This document shows, piece after piece, positions 44,170-57,893 of a stretch of DNA of 64,000 nucleotides (its first letter is position 1; each line of letters starts with the position of its first letter). Source of the DNA: Adiantum capillus-veneris (taxonomy: Eukaryota > Streptophyta > Polypodiopsida > Polypodiales > Pteridaceae). The stretch is from contig CM043944.1 in the NCBI GenBank assembly GCA_014529385.2, positions 64,810,248 to 64,874,247 on the forward strand, in the 5' to 3' direction. Made by a program: the position numbers and the translations under genes. The notes under the pieces were generated by a model, which was not told the DNA's origin, searched no databases, and saw only the letters and a list, made by a program, of their open reading frames with translations.

Positions 44170-46392
44170 TGCCCACAAGTTAGGAGGGATTTAACAAAGG
44201 CAGTTAGCACTAGGAGAAAGGTAAAAGAGAGTGTGCCTGCTGTAAAAATTGCACATGCTGAAATGAATGAGGATATTACACCTGTGGTAGATTGTTACAT
44301 CAAAGGAAGATTGGTTAGGAAAGGTCTAGTGGATGGGGGTGCACAAATTTGCATCATGACAGAGGGACTCATGCAAAAACTAGGCATGCACATCCATGAG
44401 ACACCTGAAATTAAAGTCAAGATGGAAAACAATAGCAAAGTTAGGTGTGTAGGCATTTTTAAAAATGTTTTTGTAGAGGCCTTTGGCATTAAGAAGGCGG
44501 TGGATTTTTATGTTATGTCGACCAAGGGAAATGGTTACCCATGTATCCTAGGGAGACCATGGCTAATGAAAATGAGAGCTTTGCAGGATTGGGAGAGTGT
44601 AAAGCTAATTTGCAGGAATGACAATCATAAGAAGGTTGTCTTTGACATGAAGGAGCAACGCCAAGAGGAGCTCCATGAAGAATCATCTCAAAGTGAGACG
44701 GAGAAAGGATGGACCGATAGCACTTCAGAAGAAGAAAGTAGCGGCAGCATTACTGAAGAAGAGTCTTCCATCGAAGTCATGGGGGTAAGGTTTAAGCCAA
44801 ACAACCAAGAGACCTCTTGCCCAGGTTTGGAAGAGGTAGGTTCCCAAGAAAACCAAAAAGTGGAAGATGAAAGAATGCTAGAAGGTATGTTATCTACAAC
44901 ACTTACAAAGGATGAAAGAGAGGAGCTCAAAGGTGTGTTAAGGAAATTTCCTAGGCTTTTTGCTAAAGACTACACCGATTTGCATGGAGTAGATGTTGTT
45001 CAACACAAAATTGACTTGAAGCCAGAGGCCACACCTAAGGCTCAGAAGCTACGAAGGCTAGGAGTCATCAAGAAGCAGGCTTTACTCAAGGAGGTAAGAA
45101 AGCTTCTAGCAGCAGGTTTCATTTATCCAGTGGAGAATTCGGAGTGGGTCTCTCCCGTTGTTGTCACTCCTAAGAAAAATGGCAAGTGGAGGGTGTGTGT
45201 GGATGACCGTCCACTCAATGAGGCAACAAAAAGAGATCACTTTCCCCTCCCATTTCAAGATGAGATACTAAATGAGGTAGCTTGTCATGAGAAGTACACT
45301 GTGTGTGATGGCTACTCGGGTTACTTTCAAATAGGTATCGCATTGGAAGATCAGTTGAAAACAACCTTCATCACTCCTTGGGGTTGTTATGCTTTTAGAG
45401 TCATGCCATTTGGACTGACAAATGCTCCTGCAACTTTCCAACACTTCATGAACATGGTGTTTCAAGAATTCTTTGGAAAGTCCATTAGGGTTTTTATTGA
45501 TGATTTTTGCATTTATAGCTCAAAATCATTGCATCTACAAAGGGTAGAAGAAGGTTTAAAGAAGCTCTACGACATGGGAGGTCAACTGAACCCCGACAAG
45601 TGTCACATAGGTGAGGATGAAGTGATCTTGCTTGGTCACAAGGTTTCCTATAAAGGCATTGAGGTGGATCCTTCAAAGGCAAAGGCTCTTATTGAGCTCC
45701 CATCACCCAAGAATCTCAAAGAGGTAATCTCATTCATTCAAAAGGTGAAGTATATGTCACGCTTCATTCACTTAGCTTCGGAGTTGCTTCACCCTTTGCA
45801 AAAGTTGACACAACAAGTAGAATTTGCATGGTCTTATGAGATTGAAGAGTACTTTTGTAACATTGAAGTCATTTTGTCAGAGGTAACAACACTCATGCCT
45901 CCTTGTTGGGTGTACACATTCTTTGTTAGCTCTAGTGTTGGGAAAGAAACAATTGGTGCGGTTTTGCTACAACAAGATCCCCACAGTACCAGAATGCAAC
46001 CCATCTACTTTGCTAGTAGGGTCATGAATGCTTTAGAGAGAGGCTACACGGAGGCAGAACTCATGATGCTTTCTCTCATGTTTGCAGTGAGAAAGTTTAG
46101 ATCCTACTTGCTACCAAAACCTTTTGTAATTCTCACTGCAGAAAATTTATTTCCCTGGGTGTCATCTCAAATGAATCTTAGCACCAAGATCTCAAAGTGG
46201 ATTATGGAATTGCAAGAGTTCCAATACTCTTTCAAGGTAGAAGATAGTGTGCGTGCACAATTGGCAGGGATTCTCACTTATAAGGTACATGAGAAGGAGA
46301 TTAAGGTGCCTGAATTAAAGACCCTACCATTTCCACCACCTAAAAGTATTCCTAATGCTTTTACCTTGTTCTTTGATGGAGCTTTTCGATGA
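44170..46392 (+). pseudogene. Element 3 protease, RT and RNase H
   Basis: Open from 44,170 for over 740 codons. Protease: LVDGGAQICIMTEGL. An acidic Ser/Glu linker and a region with a conserved AQKLRRLGVI block precede the RT: WRVCVDDRPLN, VCDGYSGYFQIGI, WGCYAFRVMPFGL and VFIDDFCIYSS, with FIDD intact. RNase H follows (ETIGAVLLQQDP, GYTEAELMM). The frame ends in TGA at 46,390-46,392, inside the start of the second RNase H; element 2 has CGA (Arg) there, consistent with a C-to-T change. Confidence 0.92.
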
Positions 46393-48237
46393 GCCACAGG
46401 AAAAGCAGGGGGAGGGCTAGTATTTCTCAACCCAAGTGGAGAAGTGGTCATGAAAGAGAAGGTCAATCTACCAGGTTCAACTAGCAACAATGAAGCAGAA
46501 TATGACACACTAATTCATGGTTTGAAGATGTGCATTGGCCAAGGGATACAACGTCTCATGGTAAAGGGAGATGCACTTCTCATTGTTAAACAGATTTTAG
46601 GCATTTGGGCATGCAAGAATGAAAGCTTACGGACAAAAGTTCATGCCATTCGTAGGATGTTTAATCAGTTTGAAGAAGTGCAACTATATCATATTCCTAG
46701 GAAACAAAATGAAGATGCCGATTTACTTGCACAACAAGCAGTTACATGTGTTGAGAAAGAAATGCAGGTCATCATGGTGGCAGCAACTGTCAAGCAACTG
46801 AGATACCAGGGAATGGAGTCATTGACTCCCATTATTAGCTACATTTTGGAGGGTGAGTTTCCACAAGACTTCACGAAGGCTCAAAAGAGGAGACTCATGA
46901 AAAAGGCAAGCGCGTATCTCTTCCTAGAAGGATCCCTCTATCAAAGAGGGAAGGATCAAGTGTGCAGAAGAGTACCAACTATCAAGGAGATTCCAGCCAT
47001 TCTAAAAGGTTTGCATGAAGATGCATGTGGTGGTCATTTTGCCCAAGAGTTATTTGTGAAGAAGATTTTTCTTGTGGGGTATGTTTGGCCAAGTTTTCAT
47101 GTGGATGTCCAACATTGGTGTAAAAGTTGTCACAATTGTCAGGTAAATGGGAATAGAAGATTGGTGTATGGTCCAAGGCAAATCGTGCTTGCAAATGGAC
47201 CCTTTGAAAAGTGGGGCATTGATGCTATGGGTCCTCTCCCTAGGACAAAAAATGGTAAACTCTACATTCTAGTGGCCATAGACTACATGACTAGGTGGGT
47301 AGAAGCTCAAAGTGTGGCAAGAGTGAATGAGAAGATAGTTAGCAAGTTTGTGTACATTCACATTTGTTGTAGATTTGACACACCTTTGGAGATTGTTTCT
47401 GATAATGGTCCAGGGTTTAGAAAGGGCTTGCTCACAGAAGTCTGTGAAGAACTTCACATTCTACATCGTCATAGTACACCCTACTATCCCCAATCAAATG
47501 GTCTGGTAGAAAAAGCTAATGGTGTCATTGCAGGCATCATTAGAAAGATGGTGAAAAACAAGACAAAGTTGTGAGATGACTTCTTGGATGGTGCCTTGTG
47601 GGCGTATCGAACCACATATAGGGAAGCCACGGAGTTTACACCATTTCACTTGGTCTATGTTCAAGAGGCTTTACAACCAATTGAGCTCAACATCCCAACA
47701 ATGCGACTTCATGGCAAAGCAGCACAAGATGATCAAGAAGCATGGATGGATCGACTTCTTACCTTAGCTAAGCTTGAGTGGAAAAGAGAAGCAGCATACG
47801 AGTGCTACAAAAGGAAAGTTACGTAGGCGAAGGAGAAGCTTGACAAGAAACTAAAGGACAAAGGCATCAATGAAGGAGATCTTGTGCTAAGGTATGACAA
47901 TCGACTCGATAATCGTTTTGATGCCAAATTTGAAACTAGATGGCAGGGGCCATACATAGTTAAGAAGGCTTTCAATTCAAGTTACTATCAACTTATGGAC
48001 TTGAATGGGAAAGAGCACTCCAGGAAGGTAAACGGGTATCGCTTGAATCCTTATTTGAGTCGCCTTCTACCAAAGGATCTACCAAATATCTGTCAAAAGG
48101 CAGCTATCTCATGTAGGTATTCTTCCGTGAAGCATGAGTGTAACTCAAACCAAAATTCTGATGGGCCAAACAATGAAGATCTCGTCAAGGACTCTGAAGC
48201 ACTATCTTTGGAAAAGATGCTCTATGATGGTACATGA
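46393..48237 (+). pseudogene. Element 3 second RNase H and integrase
   Basis: The second RNase H (FDGAFR before the stop, then TSNNEAEYDTL and VKGDALLIVKQ) retains Asp, Glu and Asp. Integrase: HEDACGGHFAQ and CKSCHNCQ zinc ligands, KWGIDAMGPLPR, VSDNGPGFRK and NGLVEKANGVIAG, so the DDE set is complete. Stops interrupt it at 47,572-47,574 (TGG to TGA) and 47,824-47,826 (CAG to TAG), as judged against element 2. The C-terminal part (RYDNRLDNRFDAKFETRWQG) ends at 48,237. Confidence 0.9.
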
Positions 48238-48247
48238 ATATACCATC

Positions 48248-48265
48248 ATCCTGGGGGAGGACTAA
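48248..48265 (+). other. Polypurine tract of element 3
   Basis: ATCCTGGGGGAGGACTAA abuts the TGATAGCC start of the 3' LTR. Confidence 0.85.
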
Positions 48266-50862
48266 TGATAGCCATTTTTTGGCTTTCCATAATTGCCATA
48301 GTAAGCTACCTCACCCTATCAAATCAGTCAAACATTTTGGTTATCCCTACCATTTCACTGTACATAGGCGTGTGTGAGTTAGGGACTTTCTCCATATTTT
48401 CATAAAAACCCTTAGCTAGCTAGTCACTGGGCTAGCTGAGCCAAAAAAAAATAAAAAATAAAAAATATCTATATATATTATGGCCCATTTGTGTGTAAAT
48501 ATTTCATTGTATATAGGGCCTAAATAAAAGGATTTTTCATAATTATTTTGATATTTATTTAGATATTTCTACCTATGGTGTGTTATTTATGCTATGTACA
48601 TTGACTCACCATTACCATATTTTTTCTTACCATTTTTCATACTCTTTATTCCATATAAAAATAATTTCATGCAAGCTTCTCTTATTTTTGGTGTAAATCC
48701 ATCCCAACAAAGATCGAAAAAAACTAGTTTTATTTATGTGTATATTTTTTCACTATTGTGATTTTTCCTTCCTACATCTATTCTCTTTTACTCTCATAAA
48801 TTAGAACACCCAAAATATTCATCTTTTTATGGTAGACATATATTGAGAGAGATTTATTTTGACCTCTTTATATTATTTCCACCTATATTATTTATATTTG
48901 ACATGTATATATTTTTTTAGACTCCTCATTATTTGACTTTCTTAGTTGTACTATTCACTTATATCATGATCTCAACAATATCCTCAATTATAGACCTACC
49001 AAATAAGGTCAAGGGTATGTGGCATGCATGCATGCACCATGGGGAGCTCACTCTTGGAGGTATTCAAAAGAATCATCCAAAGAAGGACCTCACAAGGGCC
49101 TTGTGTAGTGGAAAAAACAATCGGTTTTGCTGAATTTTTAAAGATCACATGCTCCCCGAATTTGAAAAGGTGATACAAGCAAAAGTCCTGGCTCGTGACC
49201 TGAACTTTCACGTCAAATTTTTTCATATTATTTTGACCTACGAGCTGTGAGCTATGATTTTATTGGTGGACCCCAGTTTGCCCATGCTATGCAGCCACAC
49301 TCCCTCTTCCACTTTATCATTTTCCTTTTTCACACACACTCCTCCCTCTCCTTCCCATTCCCAAACCTGCAACTCCCATGTCTTAATTCACCCTTTTCAC
49401 CATTGCCACATCTCTCACACCTCCATAGCCTTCATCCTCCATTTCTACACCCTATGTGTCCCCCTTTCTCTCTACATATATGTCAATATTACCATACTCT
49501 CTTTAGCTTTGTAAAGAACTTCAAAAAATCAGAAAAAATCCAAGGATAACCTCTGCAAATGAAGGCTTTTATCATGAATTTTTCAAGGTTTCAAATAACA
49601 TAGCTTCATCGACACGCGCTGCATCGCCATGCTGACTGCTTCTTCTTCTGGTGCTGTAAAGAGGTGAATGTCAGCTTCTCCAAAGCTTCAACCTCTCTTT
49701 ACAAGCTCATCCCCTCTCTAACTTTTCTCATCATATATCTCTCCATTTGGTGAATGATTTTGTAAATATTTTTGAGTGATAATTACTAACTACTAACCAC
49801 TAACCTTATTGTAAAATGCACCCTCTACTAGAGTAGACACTCCCCAATTATTCACTCAATCCTCTCTCCTTTCATCCTCAATAATTCTCTTCCCTTGAGC
49901 CTACATCCATGTGACTCAAAGGACAAGAGAGACCCACCCCCATAAAAAAAATAAAAATATGCATTATCTTTTATTCCTTCAAATAAACTTGATTAGGCCT
50001 AATCCTAATCGGGGCTTCTAAAACCTATAAATAGAGCCCTTCTCTCCCTTGTAAAAGATCACATGATCACACTACACTACACCATTTTCAACACTTAACA
50101 CACCACTCTTCAAGCCTAGTTGTGTAGAGTGTGTGCATCGCGAGTGCTCTATTTCATCATTACACATAGGTGCATGAAGAAGCTTGAAGTTAGTTATGCC
50201 ATCTAGAGGAGTGGAGTGTATGCCATACTCTTCACCCACTTGTAGCCTACTCTTGTGCATAAATAAGATTTATAGTTTTGGGTGCAATTGTATGCTGCAA
50301 CTACGACTCTTCTCTCCAAATTGACTTGATAAGTTGGCTAATCAGGTGATTGAAGGTATATTGTCCTTGAAGTTTCTTGTGCCATTTCATGCTTGGTGGT
50401 TTGACGGCTTGTTGAATTGTTTGCCTAAAAGGTCAATTGTAAGAAGGTGCTCGGTGAGAGGGCTCCCGTGACCCTAAGACATTTTGTGTATTCACAACAA
50501 GGTCAAGTTTTGTGTTGTCTCTCTATTTCTCATCCAGCTTTGTGTGCATCTAGTCTTTAAGGCTAAGACTGAGTTGCTTAAGTTGATTTGTGCTCTTTAC
50601 CTCTCTCTGGCGTGGTGAATGTTTGTGTTTGGTGTGTATGGCTATCTTGTATTCCCCTCTCTTTGTGCGTTTGAGTACAAGGAAATATCACGTGCGTCCT
50701 AGTTCGCATCTACAACTAGGTGGTGCCCTTTTCTTGTTTGGTTTCTGGTTGTGGGTTGTTGTTGTCTCTGATTGTGCTTGCCCCAGCCCCAATTGAGCAG
50801 CATGGGAGCCTCGAAGGGTGTGTAGAGACCGCTCTTCTTGTTGCCCGCCCCGGACCACCTCA
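48266..50862 (+). repeat. 3' LTR of element 3
   Basis: Same ends and TATA region as 39,798-42,399. Differences include an altered AT-rich block near 48,440-48,475, scattered substitutions and GACCACCTCA instead of GACCGTCTCA at the end. The copy is therefore not a very recent insertion. Confidence 0.9.
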
Positions 50863-52424
50863 CCGTTTTACGGCTTTCCATAATTGCCATAGTAAGCTAC
50901 CTCACCCTATCAAATCACTCAAACATTTTGGTTATCCTTACCATTTCACTGTATATAGGCGTGTGTGAGTTAGGGGACTTTTCCCATATCTTCTTAAAAA
51001 CCCTCAATTAGCTAGTCACTGGACTAGTTGAGCCAAGAAAATAAAAATAATAAAAAATATAAGTATATTATGGCCATTTGTGTGTAAATATTTTATTGTA
51101 TATAGAGCCTAAATAATAGGATTTTTCATAATTATTTTGGTATTTATTTAAATATTTATACTTAGGTGTGTGTTATTTATGCTATGTACATTGACTCACC
51201 ATTACCATATTTTTTCTTACCATTTTGCATACTCTTTATTCCATATAAAAATAATTTCACGCAAGCTTATTTTTTGTGTAACTCCATCCCAACAGAAATC
51301 CAAAAAAAACTAGTTCTATTTATGTGTATATTTTTTCACTATTGTGATTTTTTCCTTCTTACATCTATTCTCTATTACTCTCATAAATTAGACCACCAAA
51401 AATATTCATCTTTTTATGGTAGACTTATAATGAGAGAGATTTATTTTGACCCCTTTATATTTTTTCCACCTATATTATTTATATTTGACATGTACATATT
51501 TTTTTAGACCCCTCAATATTTGATTTTCTTAGTTGTACTATTCACTTATATCATGATCTCAATAATATCTTCAATTATAGACCTACCAAATAAGGTCAAG
51601 GGTATGTGGCATGCATGCATGCACCATGGGGAGCCCACTCTTGGAGGTATTCAAAAGAATCGTCCAAAGAAGGATCTCACAAGGACTTTGTGCAGTGGAA
51701 AAAATAGTCGGTTTTGTTGAATTTTTAAAGATCACATGCTCCCTGAATTTGAAAAGGTGATACAAACAAAAGTTGTAGCTCGTGAGTTGAACTTTTACCT
51801 CAAATTGTTTCATATTTTTTTGAGCTACGAGCTGTGAGCTATGATTTTATTGCTGGACCCCAGTTTGCCCATGCTATATAGCCACACTCCCTCTTCCACT
51901 TTATCATTTTCCTCTTTCACACACACTTCTCCACTCATCATCCCCACCTCTCTCACCACTCCTCTCTGCACCCTATTCACCTTCTTCTCAACCTTGAAGA
52001 ATAAGAGAAACCATGGTGAACTCATGTCTCTTACACACACTTCCATTCCAAAATTGACCACCTAGTCTCATTTTTCTCATCCATATTACCCATATCTATC
52101 CAAAAAACCACAAAATTCAGCCTCTTCTTTTGAAAGACAGCATCGTGGTGATTGATTACTCATGTTCACTTACCTTCGCTCCTAAAGGAAGGTCAAGAGT
52201 GGAAAAAACGTACCGTCAAAGCTACAAGACCGTCAACAAGCGTCAACATTGACCCTACTCAAAACACTTGGAGCATCAACCTTGTAAGAAATCCATTTTT
52301 CTTACCTCTTAAGAGTTTTTCTTCCTTATTTGTATCCTACTTCGATACTCCCATTATAAATATCCAATTCCAATTGTAAATCAATAAAAATACTAACTCT
52401 ACTAATTTACTAACAGTAACCTAC
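50863..52424 (+). repeat. Remainder of the LTR into which element 3 inserted
   Basis: It resumes the family LTR at CCGTTTTACGGC and follows it closely to about 51,920. Beyond that it diverges (a unique stretch with TTCTCAACCTTGAAGAATAA) and stops at 52,424, where an inverted LTR begins. No TATA-downstream part or normal LTR end is seen. There is no supported gene in 51,930-52,424. Confidence 0.7.
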
Positions 52425-55075
52425 TGAGGCGGTCCGGGGCGACCAAGAAGAGCGACCTCTAAACACCCTTCGAGGCTCCCGTGCTGCTCAATTTGGGCTG
52501 GGGCAAGCACAATCAGAGACAACAACAACCCACAGCCAGAAACCAAACAAGAAAAGGGGCACCACCTAGTTGTAGATGCGAACTAGGACGCACGTGATAT
52601 TTTGGTACAACCAAGAAGATGCACCACACAACACACACAAGCAACCTCACACCAAGACACACACAAAATGGACCAGAGAGAGCTAGAGCAAAGGGAAGAG
52701 AGAGAGAAAAGGATCTTGTGTAATACCTTATTTGTGACTTGCAAATGGAGATGGTTTGTTATGATGCTATCGTAGAGCTTGTACAAAAACTCACTCAATG
52801 CTTAGTGATTGCTAATCATTGCCAAAACGCACACACACTGTCTTAGGGTGCGGGAGACCTCTCACCACAATACCCTCTTACAATGGACACAAAATTGGCA
52901 ATGAAAAACACACTAAAACGGTTTCTAAAATCAAGATCAACCGATAGAAACTCAAAATACACAAGTCACCTTGAATTCACCAAACCGTATTGCACAAATG
53001 GAAGGACGAAGATTTGAACGTCGAATCACGCCTTTGATGCACCAAACCTCAATTTATTGATGATGAAGGAGCATATACAATAGTGGTTTTGAGATTTGTG
53101 GAGCTCACGCTCTCTCACTTGCAATGTGTAGCTCGAAGGATTCTCTCACACGAAGAGTGAAGCTCACAAGTGGTTGCTACACCTAAGTCTCTCCTCACGC
53201 ATAGAGTGTTGGGGTGCTATGTGAGATGTTGGAGGTTGTTTTACAAGAAGGAGAGGGGCCTATTTATAGGTTGGAGACCCCTCATAAAGATTATTGGAAA
53301 TCCTATTTTACAAGCTAACAAATCAGGATTATGATTTTTTTGAATATCAAAACATTCGGGTCTTCTTTGTCTGCTTGAGTCATGGGTGTGGGCTCAAAAG
53401 AGAGAATTATTGATGGTGAATAAGGTGAAAGTAGAGTTTTAAGGAAAAGGAGAGAGAGAGAGAGAGAGTTACTCTGTACATGTCTTGAGGTGAAGTGTCT
53501 TTTATGGTTAGGTCAATGCTATTTTGTGTTAGTATGTTAGTGGTTAGTGTTAGTAATCACTAGAAAGTTAATGTTACATTTACAATGGGTAGAATGAGGT
53601 GTATGGTTGAAGTAAGATGGTTGAATGAAGTGAGAAAATCCTTGTGATGGTGAAGCTTGAAGAAGTTTTGGACTTACTTGTGTAGGTTCTCAAAATGACT
53701 ATCGATCTTCTTCTTCGTCTTCCCTTCTTTACGCCACCGCCGCCAAGGTTGATTATCGTGATGAAAATGGTAATTCCGTTGATGAGATCTCTTGATTTGC
53801 AGAGGTTAAGCATGGTACACATGCTGAATTTATGTATATATATAAGGGTTAAGATGGAATTGTACTTTGGAGATAATAGAGAGAGGCATAGAGATGGTGT
53901 ATGTACATGGAGAGCTCATATGAGAGCTATGGGAGTAAGTGGGGAGGTTAATGGTGAAGAAGGTGAGAGAAACCATTGAAGGTGCAGGTTTGAGTGAGGG
54001 ATTGAGAGGAATGTGTGTGTTTGTGTTTAGAAGTGTGGAAAGAGGTGAGAGAAAACTATGGACTGCTTGTGAGAAAAGTGGGCAGACTGGGGTCTTTTCA
54101 AAAAATCATATCTCACTGCTGATAGCTCCAAACATCATGAAAAAATTTCAGGTGATTATTCAGAGTGTGGGCTACATTTTCTCTTTTGGCCACCGTGCCA
54201 TGTTTGGAGTGGAGATGGATACTAAAAATCCCACCAAAAGACCTGTTTTTTCTTCACAAAAAGTCTTCAGCGGCCCCCTCGTTTGTTGAATTTGTACAAT
54301 GCATCCAAGAGTGAGCCCCTGCTTTGTCATATCATAATACAAAGCATCCAAGTTGCCCTTGACACATGCATGGAGGAGGATTATTGGTGAATAAAGAAAT
54401 ATATACATGGTGGGACTAGTGTATGGACTATTCATGGACTTTAGCTCAATGAGCACATGGTGCTAGAATAATGAGTAAAAATAATAATAAAAATATGGAG
54501 GAGTCATGGATATGGAAAGATATTGGAATCATATGATATTGGTACTCTTTGAATTATTTTGGGTGAAAGAGGAAAAGGTATGCAAGTAAATAATATAATA
54601 AACGTGACCAATGAGTAGAAATCAATTTTTTGTTTTCACGAGGGTGAGGGTGAAAATGTGGGAGTGATTTGTATAAAGAAAAAATATAAGGTTAGAGTAT
54701 GTACATATTGGCAAAAATTATACTTATGGTGTAAGAGGATGAAAGAAGGTGTACATAGGTTTAATAAAACACACACCTAAGTAGAAATATTTAAATAAAT
54801 ATACCAAAATAATTATAAAAAATCCCTATATTTAGGCCATATATACAATGCAATATTTACACACAAATGGGCCATAATATTTTTTTATTTATTTTTTGAC
54901 TTAACTAGCCCAGTGACTAGCTAGATGAGGGATTTAAGAAGATATGGGAAAAGTCCCCTAACTCACACACGCCTATTTACAGTGAAATGGTAGGGATAGC
55001 CATAGTGTTTGGGTGATTTTGGTAGGGTGAGGTAGCTTACTATGGCAATTATGGAAAGCCGAAAAACGGCTATCA
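52425..55075 (-). repeat. Inverted Tat-family LTR A (complete)
   Basis: Plus-strand ends are TGAGGCGGTCCGGGG at 52,425 and AACGGCTATCA at 55,075, 2.65 kb. TATA (inverted) is at 53,261-53,268. A polypurine tract (TTAGCCCCCCCTTA, read on the minus strand) follows at once, so this is the 3' LTR of a minus-strand element. Confidence 0.9.
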
Positions 55076-55253
55076 TTAGCCCCCCCTTAGATAATGGTAC
55101 ATTCATGTACCATTTATCCGATCATACAACATGTAGATTGTGTAACGTCTGTCTTTGTCTGCTCTCATCTTTGAAGAACCTTTGTTGTATGATTAGAAAA
55201 CCTTGTGTGATATGAAAGGTTTTCGGAGCCAATGGCAGGATGAAATGAAGTGA
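55076..55253 (-). mobile_element. 3' end of a minus-strand internal region
   Basis: Polypurine tract plus about 165 bp nearly identical to 61,108-61,287. It is cut at GAAGTGACGG, where LTR B begins. Confidence 0.85.
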
Positions 55254-56800
55254 CGGTCCGGGGCGGGCAACAATAAGAGCGGCCTCTAAACACCCTTCGA
55301 GGCTCCCGTGCTGCTCAATTTGGGCTGGGGCAAGCACAATCAGAGAAAACAACAACCCACAGCCAGAAACCAAACAAGAAAAGGGACACCATCTAGTTGT
55401 AGATGCGAACTAGGACGCACGTGATATTTTGGTACAACCAAGAAGTGCACCACACAACACACACAAGAAACCTCACACCAAGACACACAAAATGGACCAG
55501 AGAGAGCTAGAGAAAAGGGAAGAGAGAGAGAAAAGGATCTTGCGTAATACCTTATTTGTGACTTGCAAATGGAGATGGTTTGTTATGATGCTATCGTAGA
55601 GCTTGTACAAAAACTCACTCAATGCTTAGTGATTGCTAATCATTGCCAAAACACACACACACTCTCTTAGGGTGCGGGAGACCTCTCACCACAATACCCT
55701 CTTACAATGGACACAAAATTGGCAATGAAAAACACACTAAAACACTTTCTAAGATCAAGATCAACCGATAGAAACTCAAAATACACAAGTCACCTTGAAT
55801 TCACCAAACCGTATTGCACAAATGGAAGGACGAAGATTTGAATGTCGAATCACGCCTTTGATGCACCAAACCTCAATTTATTGATGATGAAGGAGCATAT
55901 GCAATAGTGGTTTTGAGATTTGTGGAACTCACGCTCTCTCACTTGCAATGTGTAGCTCGAAGGATTCTCTCACACGAAGAGTGAAGCTCACAAGTGGTTG
56001 CTACACCTAAGTCTCTCCTCACGCATAGAGTGTTGGGGTGCTATGTGAGATGTTGGAGGTTGTTTTACAAGAAGGAGAGGGGCCTATTTATAGGTTGGAG
56101 ACCCCTCATAAAGATTATTGGAAATCCTATTTTACAAGCTAACAAATCAGGATTATGATTTTTTTGAATATCAAAACATTGCGGGTCTTCTTTGTCTGCT
56201 TGAGTCATGGGTGTGGGCTCAAAAGAGAGCATTATTGATGGTGAATAAGGTGAAAGTAGAGTTTTAAGGAAAAGGAGAGAGAGAGAGAGAGTTACTTTGT
56301 ACATGTCTTGAGGTGAGGTGTCTTTTATGGTTAGGTCAATGCTATTTTGTGTTAGTATGTTAGTGGTTAGTGTTAGTAATCACTAGAAAGTTAATGTTAC
56401 ATTTACAATGGGTAGAATGAGGTGTATGGTTGAAGTAAGATGGTTGAATGAAGTGAAAAAATCCTTGTGATGGTGAAGCTTGAAGAAGTTTTGGACTTAC
56501 TTGTGTAGGTTCTCAAAATGACTATCGATCTTCTTCTTCGTCTTCCCTTCTTTACGCCACCGCCGCCAAGGTTGATTATCATGATGAAAATGGTAATTCC
56601 GTTGATGAGATCTCTTGATTTGCAGAGGTTAAGCATGGTACACATGCTGAATTTATGTATATATATAAGGGTTAAGATGGAATTGTACTTTGGAGATAAT
56701 AGAGAGAGGCATAGAGATGGTGTATGTACATGGAGAGCTCATATGAGAGAAGGTGAGAGAAACCATTGAAGGTGCAGGTTTGAGTGAGGGATTGAGAGGA

Positions 56801-56837
<37 letters not shown>

Positions 56838-57893
56838 AGTTTGGAAAGAGGTGAGAGAAAACTATGGACTGCTTGTGAGAAAAGTGGGCAGACTGGGTTC
56901 TTTTCAAAAAATCATATCTCACCACTGGTAGCTCAAAAAATCATGAGAAAATTTGAGGTGATTATTCAGAGCGTGGGCTACATTTTCCCTTTTGACCACC
57001 ACTCCAAATTTGGAGTGGAGACAGATATTAAAAATCCCACCAAAAGACCTATTTTTTCTTCACAAAAAGTCTTCTGCGGCCCCTCCTTTGTTGAATTTGT
57101 ACAATGCATCCAAGAGTGAGCCCCTCCTTTGTCATATCATAATACAAAGCATCTAAGTTTCCCTTGACACATGCATTGAGGAGGATTATTGGTGAATAAA
57201 GAAATATATACATGGTGGGACTAGTGTATGGACTATTCATGGACTTTAGCTCAATGAGCACATGGTGCTAGAATAATGAGTAAAAATAATAATAAAAATA
57301 TGGAGGAGTTATGGATATAGAAAGATATTGGAATCATATGATATGGTCCCTCTTTGAATTATTTTGGGTGAAAGAGGAAAAGGTATGCAAGTAAATAATA
57401 TAATAAATGTGACCAATGAGTAGAAATCAATTTTTTGTTTTCACGAGGGTTAGGGTGAAAATGTGGGAGTGATTTGTATAAAAGAAAAATATAAGGTTAT
57501 ATTATGTACATATTGGCAAAAAATATACTTATGGTTTAAGAGGATGAAAGAAGGTGTACAAGGTTTAATAAAACACACACCTAAGTAGAAATATTTAAAT
57601 AAATATACCAAAATAATTATAAAAAATCCCTATATTTAGGCCATATATACAATGCAATATTTACACACAAATGGGCCATAATATATTTTATTTTTTTGAT
57701 TTTATTTATTTTTTTGACTTAACTAGCCCAGTGACTAACTAGATGAGGATTTTAAGAAGATATGGGAAAAGTTCCCTAACTCACACACGCTTATTTACAG
57801 TGAAATAGTAGGGATAGCCATAGTGTTTGGGTGATTTTGGTAGGGTGAGGTAGCTTACTATGGCAATTATGGAAAGCCGAAAAACGGCTATCA
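55254..57893 (-). repeat. Inverted Tat-family LTR B, missing its outer bases
   Basis: It starts at TCCGGGGCGGGC, lacking the terminal TGAGGCGG, and ends AACGGCTATCA at 57,893. It is very similar to LTRs A and C. TATA (inverted) is at 56,095-56,102. A (GT)n run at 56,802-56,834 is expanded compared with A and C. No polypurine tract follows. Confidence 0.88.

Larger units (their letters stand above)
39798..50862 (+). mobile_element. Complete Tat-like Ty3/gypsy retrotransposon (element 3)
   Basis: Length 11.06 kb: 5' LTR 39,798-42,399, primer site, gag, protease, RT, RNase H, second RNase H, integrase, polypurine tract, and 3' LTR 48,266-50,862. A CCGT repeat flanks both ends. All domains are present, but one frameshift and four in-frame stops interrupt the polyprotein, and the gag zinc knuckle has lost its last Cys. 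The gene order and the extra RNase H fit the Tat lineage. Confidence 0.9.

Noticed and set aside
53580-53822. Repeated 80-aa ORF in LTRs A, B and C (also 56,403-56,645 and 59,609-60,007)
   Set aside because: Identical by descent in near-identical LTRs rather than by selection; it has no start context or known domain.
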